Assembly: GCA_938010495.1 (NCBI GenBank)
Contig: CALLUT010000047.1
Location: forward strand, 1-28,043
Source: Candidatus Absconditabacterales bacterium
Lineage (GTDB): Bacteria; Patescibacteria; JAEDAM01; Absconditabacterales; Absconditicoccaceae
Length of the DNA stretch: 28,043 nt
Direction of reading: 5' to 3'
Shown here: positions 11,140 through 19,435 of the stretch, piece after piece
How the letters are laid out: each line of letters starts with the position of its first letter
Numbering within the stretch: the stretch's first letter is position 1
Notes under the pieces: generated by a model
Told to the model about the DNA's origin: nothing
The model's input: only the letters and a program-made list of their open reading frames with translations
Databases searched by the model: none
Translations under genes and position numbers: made by a program

Positions 11140-11943
11140 ATGAGATTTTTCAGAGCCCTACTTACAGTATTTTTTGCGTGAATAATCGTATTTTGATTAT
11201 GGAAATGGTACGCAACAGATGATTCTATTCAAAAAACAGATATAATGAGACCTGTTTGGGATAAGTTAGCATCTATAGTTACTACAAAACAATCTAATAG
11301 TTCTCCTACTACTAAAAATACAACAACTCAAGTCATAAAAACTAATCCAAAACTCCATCCAGATGTAACAACTGGAGCTCTTTCGCTAGGTGATTTTGAA
11401 AAATTGATAGAAAATAATAATTGAATTTGACAAGTTGATGCAGATTGGGCACTTCTTGTTTATTGTGACTTTGATTCAATTTACTGTAAACAAATGAGTG
11501 ATGAATGAACAACTTCATCATATCAACTCATCGCTAATGATAACTTAATAGTTTATAATAAATGATACACAACTTCATTTAGTTGAATTGAAAGCACATA
11601 TAATACACAGCATGCTTGGATGTGTTGAGAAAAAATTGCATCATGACCTCAACGTATGTCATTGCTTGCTTCATTATTTGAATTTCCTTACCAAACAACA
11701 CAACAACTTCTTAATGAATGAAAAGAACTATGAATTGAATGATTTAGTGAATGTCTTGTATCAACAGACTCTACACAAGACCTAAAACTACAAAACTCTC
11801 AAGCTAAAGAATTCTTCAACATATCATCTCTTCCAACACTAATCTTCTATAACAAAAAAGACCAAGATCGATATTCGATTCCTGGACTTTATACAAATGA
11901 AGAGTTAGCTTCAACATTTGAAGTACTGTTTCCACAAGACTAA
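11140..11943 (+). CDS. Membrane-anchored thioredoxin-fold protein with degenerate CxxC
   Basis: 267 residues: an N-terminal membrane helix (ALLTVFFAGIIVFGLW), a Thr/Ser-rich linker, then a DsbA/Thioredoxin_4-like domain. WALLVYCDFDSIYCKQM corresponds to the usual (Y/F)-S-D-F-x-C-P-x-C strand-helix start. The position of the first active-site Cys is Ser (SIYC), leaving only the second Cys. SSLPTLIFYN near residue 225 gives the conserved cis-proline, and PGLYTNEELAS ends the fold. Other cysteines (CDF, MCGEK, ECL) could substitute. The domain would sit outside the membrane and might act in thiol exchange or as a non-catalytic fold. The TAA stop overlaps the TAG stop of the converging pilin-like gene. 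Confidence 0.8.
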
Positions 11944-12377
11944 ATTTCAGTTAATGCACTAGATCCATCCGCAGGATTTCACGCTTGTTGACCGAGCCAC
12001 AATCCTAAACTTACGATAAACCAAGCCACTCAAATAATAGCTATTCATATCAATGCTGCTCTCATAACTTTTCGTCATTTAGAGTATTTTTCTTCATCTC
12101 ATTGAGATGTAACCATTAATATTCATCCATAAATAAGCATAATCAAGACGATTAATCATCATAATCATAGTATCCAGTTAACAAATCATTTTATAACATC
12201 AATTGCTCTATTTTCTCTTTTAATTTCACCATCTTCTACTCATCATATTGATAATTCTTTAGTAGCATTTACTGAAGATCATTTTCAAAATGCTGATTCC
12301 GTTGCATGAGAAATACTTGGCGTTACCATAGTAACGACACCCAAACAAAGAAAAAATCAAAGTAATAGTTTTTTCAT
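11940..12377 (-). CDS. T4SS-pilin-like two-TM protein, copy 1 (most diverged)
   Basis: 145 residues: signal peptide (MKKLLLGFFLCLGVVTMV, then SHATES), a polar stretch, a first hydrophobic helix (WILGLGGLIVLIMLIYGG), the conserved turn MVTSQGDEEKYSKG, and a second helix (AALIGIAIIGVAWFIVSL). It is the fifth of five tandem paralogs in transcription order and the most diverged. The layout resembles the VirB2/TrbC-like T4SS_pilin family common in CPR bacteria. In this family a two-helix subunit is processed and assembled, but no other T4SS gene is visible here. About 15 of 21 glycines are TGA. It has its own promoter and is separated from copy 2 by a terminator. Its stop codon overlaps that of the converging thioredoxin-fold gene. 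Confidence 0.85.
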
Positions 12378-12383
12378 ATCTAT

Positions 12384-12412
12384 ATTATATACATAGTATC
12401 TTTTTTTTGCAA
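12384..12412 (-). promoter_or_regulatory. Promoter for pilin-like copy 1, probably giving a leaderless mRNA
   Basis: On the minus strand TTGCAA (12407-12412) lies 17 bases from a perfect TATAAT (12384-12389). Only six bases separate the -10 box from the ATG at 12377, so transcription would start at or next to the start codon. The -35 box overlaps the T-tract of the preceding terminator. Confidence 0.6.
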
Positions 12413-12441
12413 AAAAAACCTACCCGATCAAAGCCAGGTAG
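12411..12441 (-). terminator. Intrinsic terminator after pilin-like copy 2
   Basis: Read on the minus strand, CTACCTG (12441-12435), an 8-base loop and CGGGTAG (12426-12420) form a 7-bp stem with one T-G wobble. An uninterrupted run of eight T follows (12418-12411). It lies 42 bases after the stop of copy 2 and separates the first four pilin-like genes from the fifth. Confidence 0.8.
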
Positions 12442-12482
12442 ATTTATATATATTTTTTTCTACTCGCAGTAGAATATTCCTT

Positions 12483-12944
12483 TTAAGATTGTGTTCAAGC
12501 TGCTGGAGCTTGGTTCTCAGTTTGATTGATAAGCCAAAATACTACACTAATAATAAACCGTGCTGTACCAATGAGAATCAATCAAATAACTGCATGTCTC
12601 AATATGGTAACTCATTTTTTGTACTTCTCTTCATCTCATCCAGATGTTACCATAAGGAATCATCCATAAATCAAGAAAAGAAGTGCTATAAGACCCATAA
12701 TTCATAATACCCAGTTAGCATATCATCTTATAACATTAATTACTGAATCTTGTTGTCCTTTGTCTGATCAAATTACATTAACTTCTTCAGCACTTCAACT
12801 ATCTAGTTCATTTACAAATGGATTGTCTGGCTTCAGTACTGATCATCCTCATCATCATGAAGAAGCTAATACAGAAGAAACAGGAAATGCCAAAAGTGCA
12901 AATCATATAGTAATAAGGAATAATTTTTTGATTGTAGTAATCAT
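12483..12944 (-). CDS. T4SS-pilin-like two-TM protein, copy 2
   Basis: 153 residues: signal peptide (LFLITIGFALLAFPVSSVLA), a run of five glycines (SSGGGGGS, partly TGA TGA TGA), the shared segment KPDNPFVNELDSGSAEEVNV, then QQDSVINVIRGYANWVLG entering helix 1 (IMGLIALLFLIYGGFLMVTS). The conserved GGDEEKYKKG turn and helix 2 (AVIGLILIGTARFIISVVFW) follow. Unlike copies 1, 3 and 5, the Trp in the GTAW motif of helix 2 is Arg (GTARF). It is the fourth gene from the head promoter, with a 23-base gap to copy 3, and is followed by a terminator. A T4SS-pilin-like role is inferred from shape, not from neighbours. Confidence 0.85.
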
Positions 12945-12967
12945 GTTGGTAAGATTGATAATAAACA

Positions 12968-13414
12968 TTAGCTTTCAGTTCACGCACTTCATCAAGCTTG
13001 ATATCAGGTTAAGTTAATCAACCAGAATACAATACTCACGATGAACCATGCAGTACCAATCAGAATCAATCATACAATTCAATGTCTCAGAATTGTAGAT
13101 CACTTCTTGTATTTTTCTTCATCTCATGCAGACGTTACCATTAGGAATCATCCATACATTACGAAAATAAGAGCTATTAATCACAATACTCATAGGATCC
13201 AGTTAGCATATCATCTAACTACATTAATAAATGCATCTTTTTGTCAGCTATCTGATCAAATCACATTTACTTTTTCAGCACTTCAACTATCAGAATCATT
13301 CACAAATGGATTATCTGGAGTAAGTTGTGCATTTGTAACTGTAGGAACGATCATACTGAGTCATAAGATTCATCAGATTATCCAATACATTGTTTTTCTT
13401 AACAACATCTTCAT
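12968..13414 (-). CDS. T4SS-pilin-like two-TM protein, copy 3
   Basis: 148 residues: hydrophobic signal (MYWIIGGILGLSMIVP), polar segment LTPDNPFVNDSDSGSAEKVN closely matching copy 2, then QKDAFINVVRGYANWILG, helix 1 (VLGLIALIFVMYGGFLMV), the TSAGDEEKYKKG turn and helix 2 (GIVGLILIGTAWFIVSIVFW). It retains the helix-2 Trp. The near identity of the N-terminal linker with copy 2 points to these two being the youngest duplicates. There are 17 bases between the stop of copy 4 and this start, with no Shine-Dalgarno motif. Most glycines are encoded by TGA. Confidence 0.85.
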
Positions 13415-13431
13415 GTAAGTAATAAGTAAAT

Positions 13432-13884
13432 TTATCCTTCAGTTCACGCTCATGAACCTGCGGTAATATTTCCTGTTCTATTAATCAACCAGAAGACAAG
13501 ACTTGCTATAAATCGAGCTGTCCCAATAAGGATCAGTCATATTACTGCATGTCTCAATATTGTGATTCACTTCTTATACTTCTCTTCATCTCATGCAGAT
13601 GTCACCATAAGGAATCATCCGTAGATTAAGAATATTAAAGCAATAAGACCCATGATTCATAATACCCAGTTTACTACTCATCTCACAACATTAATAAATG
13701 CATCTTTTTGTTGATTATCTGTTCCAATTACTGCAACATCAGTTGCTGCTCCTGTATCAGTTTCATCAATAAAAGGACTTTTCGCGTTATCAATAAGTGA
13801 TGTAGCAGAAGCCGTACTTCATAGTAAAAGTATCGGCGCTGCTAATAGCAGCAACGCCATACATTTGATTATTAATTGTTTCAT
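13432..13884 (-). CDS. T4SS-pilin-like two-TM protein, copy 4
   Basis: 150 residues: signal peptide (CMALLLLAAPILLLGSTASA), a 40-residue polar segment, QQKDAFINVVRGVVNWVLG, helix 1 (IMGLIALIFLIYGGFLMV), the TSAGDEEKYKKG turn and helix 2 (AVIGLILIGTARFIASLVFW). Like copy 2 it has Arg in place of the helix-2 Trp. The C-terminus is Gly-rich (GSGAGTEG). About 9 of 17 glycines are TGA, intermediate between copies 5 and 1. It starts 27 bases after the stop of copy 5 and is probably transcribed from the same head promoter. Confidence 0.85.
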
Positions 13885-13911
13885 AATGAACAAGTGTTAG
13901 TAAAGTTATGA

Positions 13912-14343
13912 CTATCCACCAGTATTTGCAGATTGTCCTTCAGTTGCTCTTCCCACTAGGTTTACTAACCAGAAGATAATAGATACTACGAACCAAGCAA
14001 TACCAATAAGGATTAGACCAATTGCAGCTTGTCTAAGAATAGTAAATCATTTCTTGTACTTTTCTTCATCTCAAGCAGCAGTTACCATAAGGAAACCTCC
14101 GTAAAGAAGAATAATAAGAGCGATAAATGCTAGAATACCAAGTGTCCAGTTAATTCAACCTCTAATAACATTAACAAATGCATCTTGTTGTCCTTGACCT
14201 TGACCAATAACGTTTACGTTTTGTACACCACCATCATTAGTAGCAACTTCGTAAGGGTTTTCTGTTTGGAATTGCGCGTTTACAGTTGCAAGACCTAGAA
14301 CAGCTAGTACAGGTACTAGTAGTACTGCGAGTAATTTTTTCAT
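13912..14343 (-). CDS. T4SS-pilin-like two-TM protein, copy 5 (first in operon, likely most expressed)
   Basis: 143 residues: signal peptide MKKLLAVLLVPVLAVLGLA ending at VNAQ, then the polar segment FQTENPYEVATNDGGVQNVN, GQQDAFVNVIRGGINWTLG, helix 1 (ILAFIALIILLYGGFLMV), the TAAGDEEKYKKG turn and helix 2 (AAIGLILIGIAWFVVSIIFW). An in-frame ATG further upstream (14394) is rejected because the promoter -10 box lies within that extension. Only 3 of 19 glycines are TGA; the rest are GGT or GGA, unlike its paralogs. With the consensus promoter this suggests it is the main, highly expressed subunit. The family is compared to VirB2/TrbC-like T4SS pilins by layout. Confidence 0.88.
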
Positions 14344-14378
14344 TTTCTTTGTATATATAATAATAAAGATACAACATA

Positions 14379-14407
14379 AGTATAAAGTCGTCAAACTATT
14401 TTGTCAA
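14379..14407 (-). promoter_or_regulatory. Consensus-like promoter at the head of the pilin-like array
   Basis: Minus strand TTGACA (14402-14407), a 17-base spacer and TATACT (14379-14384). Predicted transcription starts near 14372, about 28 bases before the ATG at 14343. It lies in the 89-base gap after the receptor-like gene at 14433. Confidence 0.8.
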
Positions 14408-14432
14408 ATTTTCATCTCTTATTTTTAAGTAT

Positions 14433-15401
14433 TTACGTTCAAAACCATTTTTCTTTTAATATATCATAGGTTCACTCCTCTTTTATTTGAAGTAATGCGG
14501 TATTAATGTCTTCTAAAAGCTCTATGTCTTTATTTATTGCTATAGCTATTTTGTCAGGAGAAAATGATTTTCAAGTAACCATAACTTTATTTTTTCAATC
14601 ATTATTAGCATAATATTTAGCAACAGGAGCATCAGCTATTATTGCATCCACAACTCATGATTCTAATGCAGTAAGTGATTGTTGATAATCATCATATGCA
14701 ATATATGCAATACTCTTACCATCTAAAAACCTACTCATAGTAGTATTTTTTCCAACTCATATTTTTTTTCATTCAAGATCTTTATATGATGAAATAGCAT
14801 AATTTGGTATATTTGTAGATTTAATGTTTTTATATTCAAGCATCATGTAGCTAAAGATTCATAGTCATAGAGAGTAAAACGCTATTGAAAGTCGACTCTT
14901 GTATTTTTTTCATTGGAAAGTAAAAACAAGAAGCAATATAACTATTAATAAAAGCAACACTGACAGTATACTCAGTATATTTGATCACCATACTACACCA
15001 AAAAATGACTCTGTACTACTAGAGGTTATAGCATCCTTTTGCACCAAAATACGCAATCAACTATCATATATTGGAAAAGAGAAATCCATTACTTCTTCTC
15101 TTTCCGAGGTTATAGAAATGTTTGCAACTGCTAAAGAGCTCTCTTTATTTTTTACACTATCAATCATATCCGAAAATGAAGTATGCAATCTATATTCATA
15201 TGAGATATCTAATCTAGTAGCTATAAGTTCCCAAAGTTCTATAGAGAATCATGTAATAGTATCAGAGCTATTACCAATAACAAATGGTGGACGTTCAATA
15301 GTAGAGACCGTAATTGCTCAATTACTTGCTTGAGCAGAACATATTCACATTCCAAAAAACAAGCTACATATTCATAGTATTATTCACAAATTTTTCTTCA
15401 T
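14433..15401 (-). CDS. iGluR-like protein: periplasmic-binding (SBP_bac_3) lobes with an inserted TM hairpin, copy A
   Basis: 322 residues. A signal peptide (about 1-24) is followed by the first ligand-binding part: STIERPPFV, GFSIELWELI, then AVANISITSEREEVMDFSFP, in which Arg101 corresponds to the conserved ligand-carboxylate-binding Arg. After YDSGLRILVQKD there are two hydrophobic segments, about 141-162 (ILSILSVLLLLIVILLLVF) and about 171-189 (LSIAFYSLGLGIFSYMM). The binding domain then resumes with YKDLEGKKIGVGKNTTMSRF and ends EEGTYDILKEKWFG. Insertion at exactly this point (S1-M1-M2-S2) is the plan of ionotropic glutamate receptors such as GluR0, but no pore loop or TVGYGD filter is visible. 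It could be a sensor or a vestigial channel. It is 23 bases downstream of paralog B. Confidence 0.8.
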
Positions 15402-15424
15402 TACTCAATCAGCAAACAATAAAA

Positions 15425-16360
15425 TTATTCTTCTCAAAAGTACTTAATCATTAACTTTTCATATGTTCAATCTTCTATAATTGAAAGCAATGCTTTGTTA
15501 ATTTTTCTACGAGTATTTTTTCCTTCTTTGATAGCAATTCACAATTTATCTTCTGCAAACATCTCTCAAACGATTTCTATTTCATCCTTTCACTCATGGG
15601 TAACGTAATATTTAGCAACTGCAGCTCACGCTAGTATAACATCGATCTCTCAACGTTTAAGTGCCTCGAGTGAAGCAGAATAGTCCTTATATGAACTATA
15701 ATCAATATAATTTTCATCTAAGTATTTACTAAATGTTGTTCATTGTCATACTCCAACGCGTTGTTGTTTTAAGTACTGTTTGGGTGACCAATTAGTATGA
15801 GCTTGTGCCTCTGGAGTCACGCTATTTACAAATGATATAACTGCTCGTCATCATCATAATATCCATAATACTGTTAAGTAAAAAGAAGCTGGTATATTCA
15901 TCAATGTTCAATGCGATGTTGAAATTTTTTTTATGAAAATATTTAGCAATAATACTCATAAAAGCACTACTATGATCATTTTAAATGATCATGATTCAAA
16001 AAATCATGTAGGCTTTTTGTTTGCTAAAACATGAATTCATGAATCAAAAATTGGATGAGAAAAATCCATAATTTTTTCTCTTTCTGAAGTAATTGATATG
16101 TTTGCTATAGCAAAATCTATTTCTTTATTTGATACTTTTTCTATCATTTCATGAAATGAATCTTCAACTATTAAGTCATAATTTATTTTACTTCTCAATT
16201 GAATAGATTTAAGTAAATCAATTGAAAATCACGTAAATTCTCAGTTTTCATAGAATACAAAAGGAGGACGTTCAATAGTTGAAACCTTCATATTTGCTGA
16301 TACAAAATGAGGAAGTAATAATACAAGCAATCAAAATGCTATGCACGATATTCGTTTCAT
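15425..16360 (-). CDS. iGluR-like protein: SBP_bac_3 lobes with an inserted TM hairpin, copy B
   Basis: 311 residues, paralogous to copy A. Signal peptide about 1-22 (IAFGLLVLLLPHFVSA); first binding part STIERPPFVFYENGEFTGFS and DFAIANISITSEREKIMDFS (Arg94); DSGIHVLANKK; hydrophobic segment about 127-143 (KMIIVVLLGVLLLNIF); a second one about 157-178 (IPASFYLTVLWILGGGRAV) ending NSVT; then PKQYLKQQRVGVGQGTTFSK and a C-terminus ending EDGTYEKLMIKYFGEE. The GGGRAVISFVNSVT stretch resembles the end of the last pore-lining helix of bacterial glutamate receptors, but the TVGYGD filter is absent. An in-frame ATG two codons upstream (16366) is an alternative start. It lies 29 bases downstream of the M23/SLT gene. 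Confidence 0.8.
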
Positions 16361-16389
16361 AAACATGTCATGTGAGTAATGAAAAGCAC

Positions 16390-18288
16390 TTATCTCGTTC
16401 GTCTTCTAATTGGGAAGTCTTCTTGAACACGGTATCAATAAATTCAACTTAAACAGTTCATAATATTCTTTTGTCGGTTATATGGCGATGATGCATAGAT
16501 AAATCCATCACGATTTCAGTATCTAGAAAGTTCGTTTAAAGTATTGTAACTCCCCAAGTATCTATTGTTAAATACATTAAATAATGCTTTTGCTCATGCT
16601 AATGGGCTTGAGAATACAACAGTATTTCAACTATCATCGTTTCATACATTTCAAATATTATTGGCTGTTTTGAAGTTTTTGAAACTTGTTTCTGCAAATC
16701 ATATACAAATACCAAATATTGGATCTATTCATGTTTGATTGGCTGCGTCTACCCAAAGTGATGAATCAGCAAACGGTCATCTAGCATACAGTGCCAGGAA
16801 ACCATCCCTTCTTTCTGCAATAGTTTCTCAAGGGATTACTCCAAGTTTATCTAAAGGCACATCTCTTTCAAATAAGTTTTTAATAAATTTTGTATGATAT
16901 ATTTCTGGTAGTTCATTTTTTTCAACATAAATACTAATATCTAGTCATAATAAAGGGTCAAATGGGTCACCATTTTTTGTTATAGCAAAATCTAAACGAG
17001 GTCAATCAGAATCAATTCACGATCATTTTGTTCATGGTTGTCATCAGCTCATTCATAAAATTTCACCTCTTGATACCAACGTTCATTCTTTAACAAACAC
17101 TTCATTTAGCGGACTATAAAATGATGCATATCCATATTTATGGAGCAAAATAATCCAAGCTAAACTCATATCATCATCATAGACTACCTTATACACTACT
17201 CATGGTGCCGTAGAATATACAGGACTTCTTTGTGGTACTTCAAAACGAACTCACTCATATTTTTCTCATGTTTCTTTAAAGAAGAATTCATCATGAAAGA
17301 ATCTACTTACAAAATTAGATCATAATACTGGCCATGAAAAATACGTATCTCAATCTTCTTTATCCTTCATTGCTAATAGTTTTGCTGCTGGAGTATCTTT
17401 TCTCACCTGACTAGCTTGTCTTGCGATAGATTTAATTGTTCACAATTGATTAACAAGTTCTTCTTTAGAAGATCTCAAAGCACTTACACGACTATCAGCG
17501 ATTTCTTTGGTTGTTTGTAAATATGAAAGTAGTTCATAGAGTGATGCTTTTTGTTGATCGAGAGAATCAAGATCATCTTTAAGTTTCATTCAAGCTTGTG
17601 TATAAGCTAATTGGGCCTTATTTACATCTTGAATCATTAATACATTTTCATGTTGTTTTTGTTTCATAGTATCCAAAAGATTTTGGAGATATTTTGTGAG
17701 GATAATAACAGAATCATTTGTAGAAAGGCTTTCTGCTATATTATCTGATTTAACTAATAGAGAAACATTATTTCCTCATGATCACCATCAGTAGTAATCG
17801 TTATAAAGGTAATAGAGGAACTTAGTATACTCTTGTAAGTCTCCACTACTCTTTTCTATATCTCACTGGATAACAGCAATGGCTTCTTTAAGTTTAGAAA
17901 TTTTATTTTTTAATAAACTAATTTTAGTAAGTGTATCAACTACCAGTTCTTGAGTGAGAGCAGACTCATTCAGAATCTTATTGATTGATTCTTGAACATT
18001 TCAATATTTTTCTTCAATGATAGTTCTTTCCTCGTTATATTGCTCATACTCTTTTTCAATTGCTAAGAAAGATCTTGAAAGGTCTTCCATAGTTATTGTT
18101 GCCTTTTCTATATCAATAAGAGAAACATAATCCGGATTTGAATATACTTCTTGTAATAACTTCCCTTTTTGAGCGTTGTATGAAAGTACATCTTCAGGGT
18201 TTTCTTTATCTGAAAGATCTGCTTGAGCTACTACCATAAATGGAATCATAACACATACTACCGCTATAGTTTGGAGTATTTTTTTCAT
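16390..18288 (-). CDS. Secreted cell-wall protein: coiled coil, degenerate M23 (LytM) domain and lysozyme-like domain
   Basis: 632 residues. The signal peptide MKKILQTIAVVCVMIPFMVV ends at AQA. Residues about 30-310 are heptad-like coiled coils as in EnvC. At about 335-450 an M23 fold is recognisable (GVRFEVPQRSPVYSTAPGVV, WIILLHKYGYASFYSPL, GTLVSRGEILGMSGGQPG), but the zinc and catalytic residues are lost: YAHL is YSPL and HLHF is RLDF. Like EnvC it is therefore probably a non-catalytic regulator of peptidoglycan hydrolases. At about 490-620, DPIFGICIGFAETSFKNFKT with NNIGNVGNDDSGN resembles a lytic-transglycosylase or glucosaminidase domain, with the Glu of AETSF as candidate catalyst. It directly follows the sortase gene with no gap. 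The SLT-like part is less certain than the M23 part. Confidence 0.85.
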
Positions 18289-19167
18289 CTACTGAATTAC
18301 TTTTTTATTGGTAAAAGCCAACATATCTTTTGAAGCATCTTTACGTGGTAGTGCTTTCACCAAGATTCTTTGCGCATCAGACATCAAAGGATAACAAGCC
18401 ATCAATGTAAGCATGTCTTTATCAGTTTTTTTATTTACTTCATCAGGAACTTCGTCTGGCCATTTAATAAGTTTTTCTTGCACTTCATATTCATGCATTT
18501 CTCAATCCCATACTACTTGAATCAAATCACCAGCGTTCAACTTTGGAAGTTTATAAAATATATGTCCAAATTCTTTTTGGTCTTTAGCTTGAAAAATATC
18601 AACACTAGAATGACCAAAAACAAGAGTGTTACCAGGTTTTCAAGGATCTGACATATGTGGATATTGTACTACTCACTTTTTTAATTCGTTATCAAAATCT
18701 GCATTTTCAATTTTCTCTGGTGTTGCAAATGGGACATCAACAATCGGTGTTTGAACATCAATACTTGGTATCATCATAAAACGACCTGGAGGGACTGTAG
18801 AAAATGGTAATGAATAAGAAGATAGGGAATTTTCTAGATATTCATTAAGATTATATTCGTATAATTGCTGTTTCGATGTTTCAGGTAAAGTTTCTACTGA
18901 AGAAAAATCACCAAAAATTTCTTCTGGGTTTTGCAGTGCAGTTCAATGTTGTTTAGGATCAGCATGTGCAATAGCACGTTCATATGAGGCTACAATAGCA
19001 ACACCCTTATTTTCATATCACAAGATATCTTGAATCTCAATCCAAAATACATTGTAATACAGCCCGATCATTCATACAATAACCACACTACAAACCACAA
19101 GGAATGCATCCACCCCTTCTATTAATAGATTTGTAATTGTGTTTTTGTTTAAGAAACTTTGTTTCAT
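18289..19167 (-). CDS. Sortase (membrane-anchored cysteine transpeptidase)
   Basis: 292 residues. One N-terminal membrane helix (about 19-42, AFLVVCSVVIVGMIGLYY), a linker, then the sortase beta barrel: PPGRFMMIPSIDVQTPIVDV at about 126-145, NTLVFGHSSVD with catalytic His186, TLMACYPL with catalytic Cys258, and AQRILVKA with Arg267. All three catalytic residues are present. Sortases cut a C-terminal sorting signal of secreted proteins and attach them to the wall or to pilins. No LPxTG-like substrate was seen in the window. The class (D/E-like) is not resolved. The stop abuts the ATG of the M23/SLT gene, so both wall-related functions are co-expressed. It heads the four-gene minus-strand operon that ends at 14433. 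Confidence 0.9.
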
Positions 19168-19435
19168 GTTTTGTTTATCGTTTTAAATATTTTGTTTGTA
19201 GTTCTATCATATGCACAGATCTCAAAAAAACAAAAAACACGCTCCCTCAAAACGCTCTACCATTGACACTCTATGATTTATATTTTTCTTTTTACAAAAC
19301 TATATGCAAAGCGGGTTTATAGGATGGTATTTGTAGAGGAGAAAACACCAAATAACTACTCTATAAGGATTGTTGTTAAATGATAACTTTTGGTTATAGT
19401 ATTGCTGTTTTTATTTTTAGTCTGGTATTAATACG

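Noticed and set aside
12401..12418. Perfect inverted repeat of eight T, GC, eight A
   Set aside because: It arises where the terminator T-tract meets another A-tract; A-T-only pairing with no loop is unlikely to be a structure of its own.
19220..19300. Minus-strand stretch with a D-arm-like GGTAGAGC, considered as a tRNA
   Set aside because: No acceptor stem, anticodon arm or GTTCGA-type T-loop can be paired around it.
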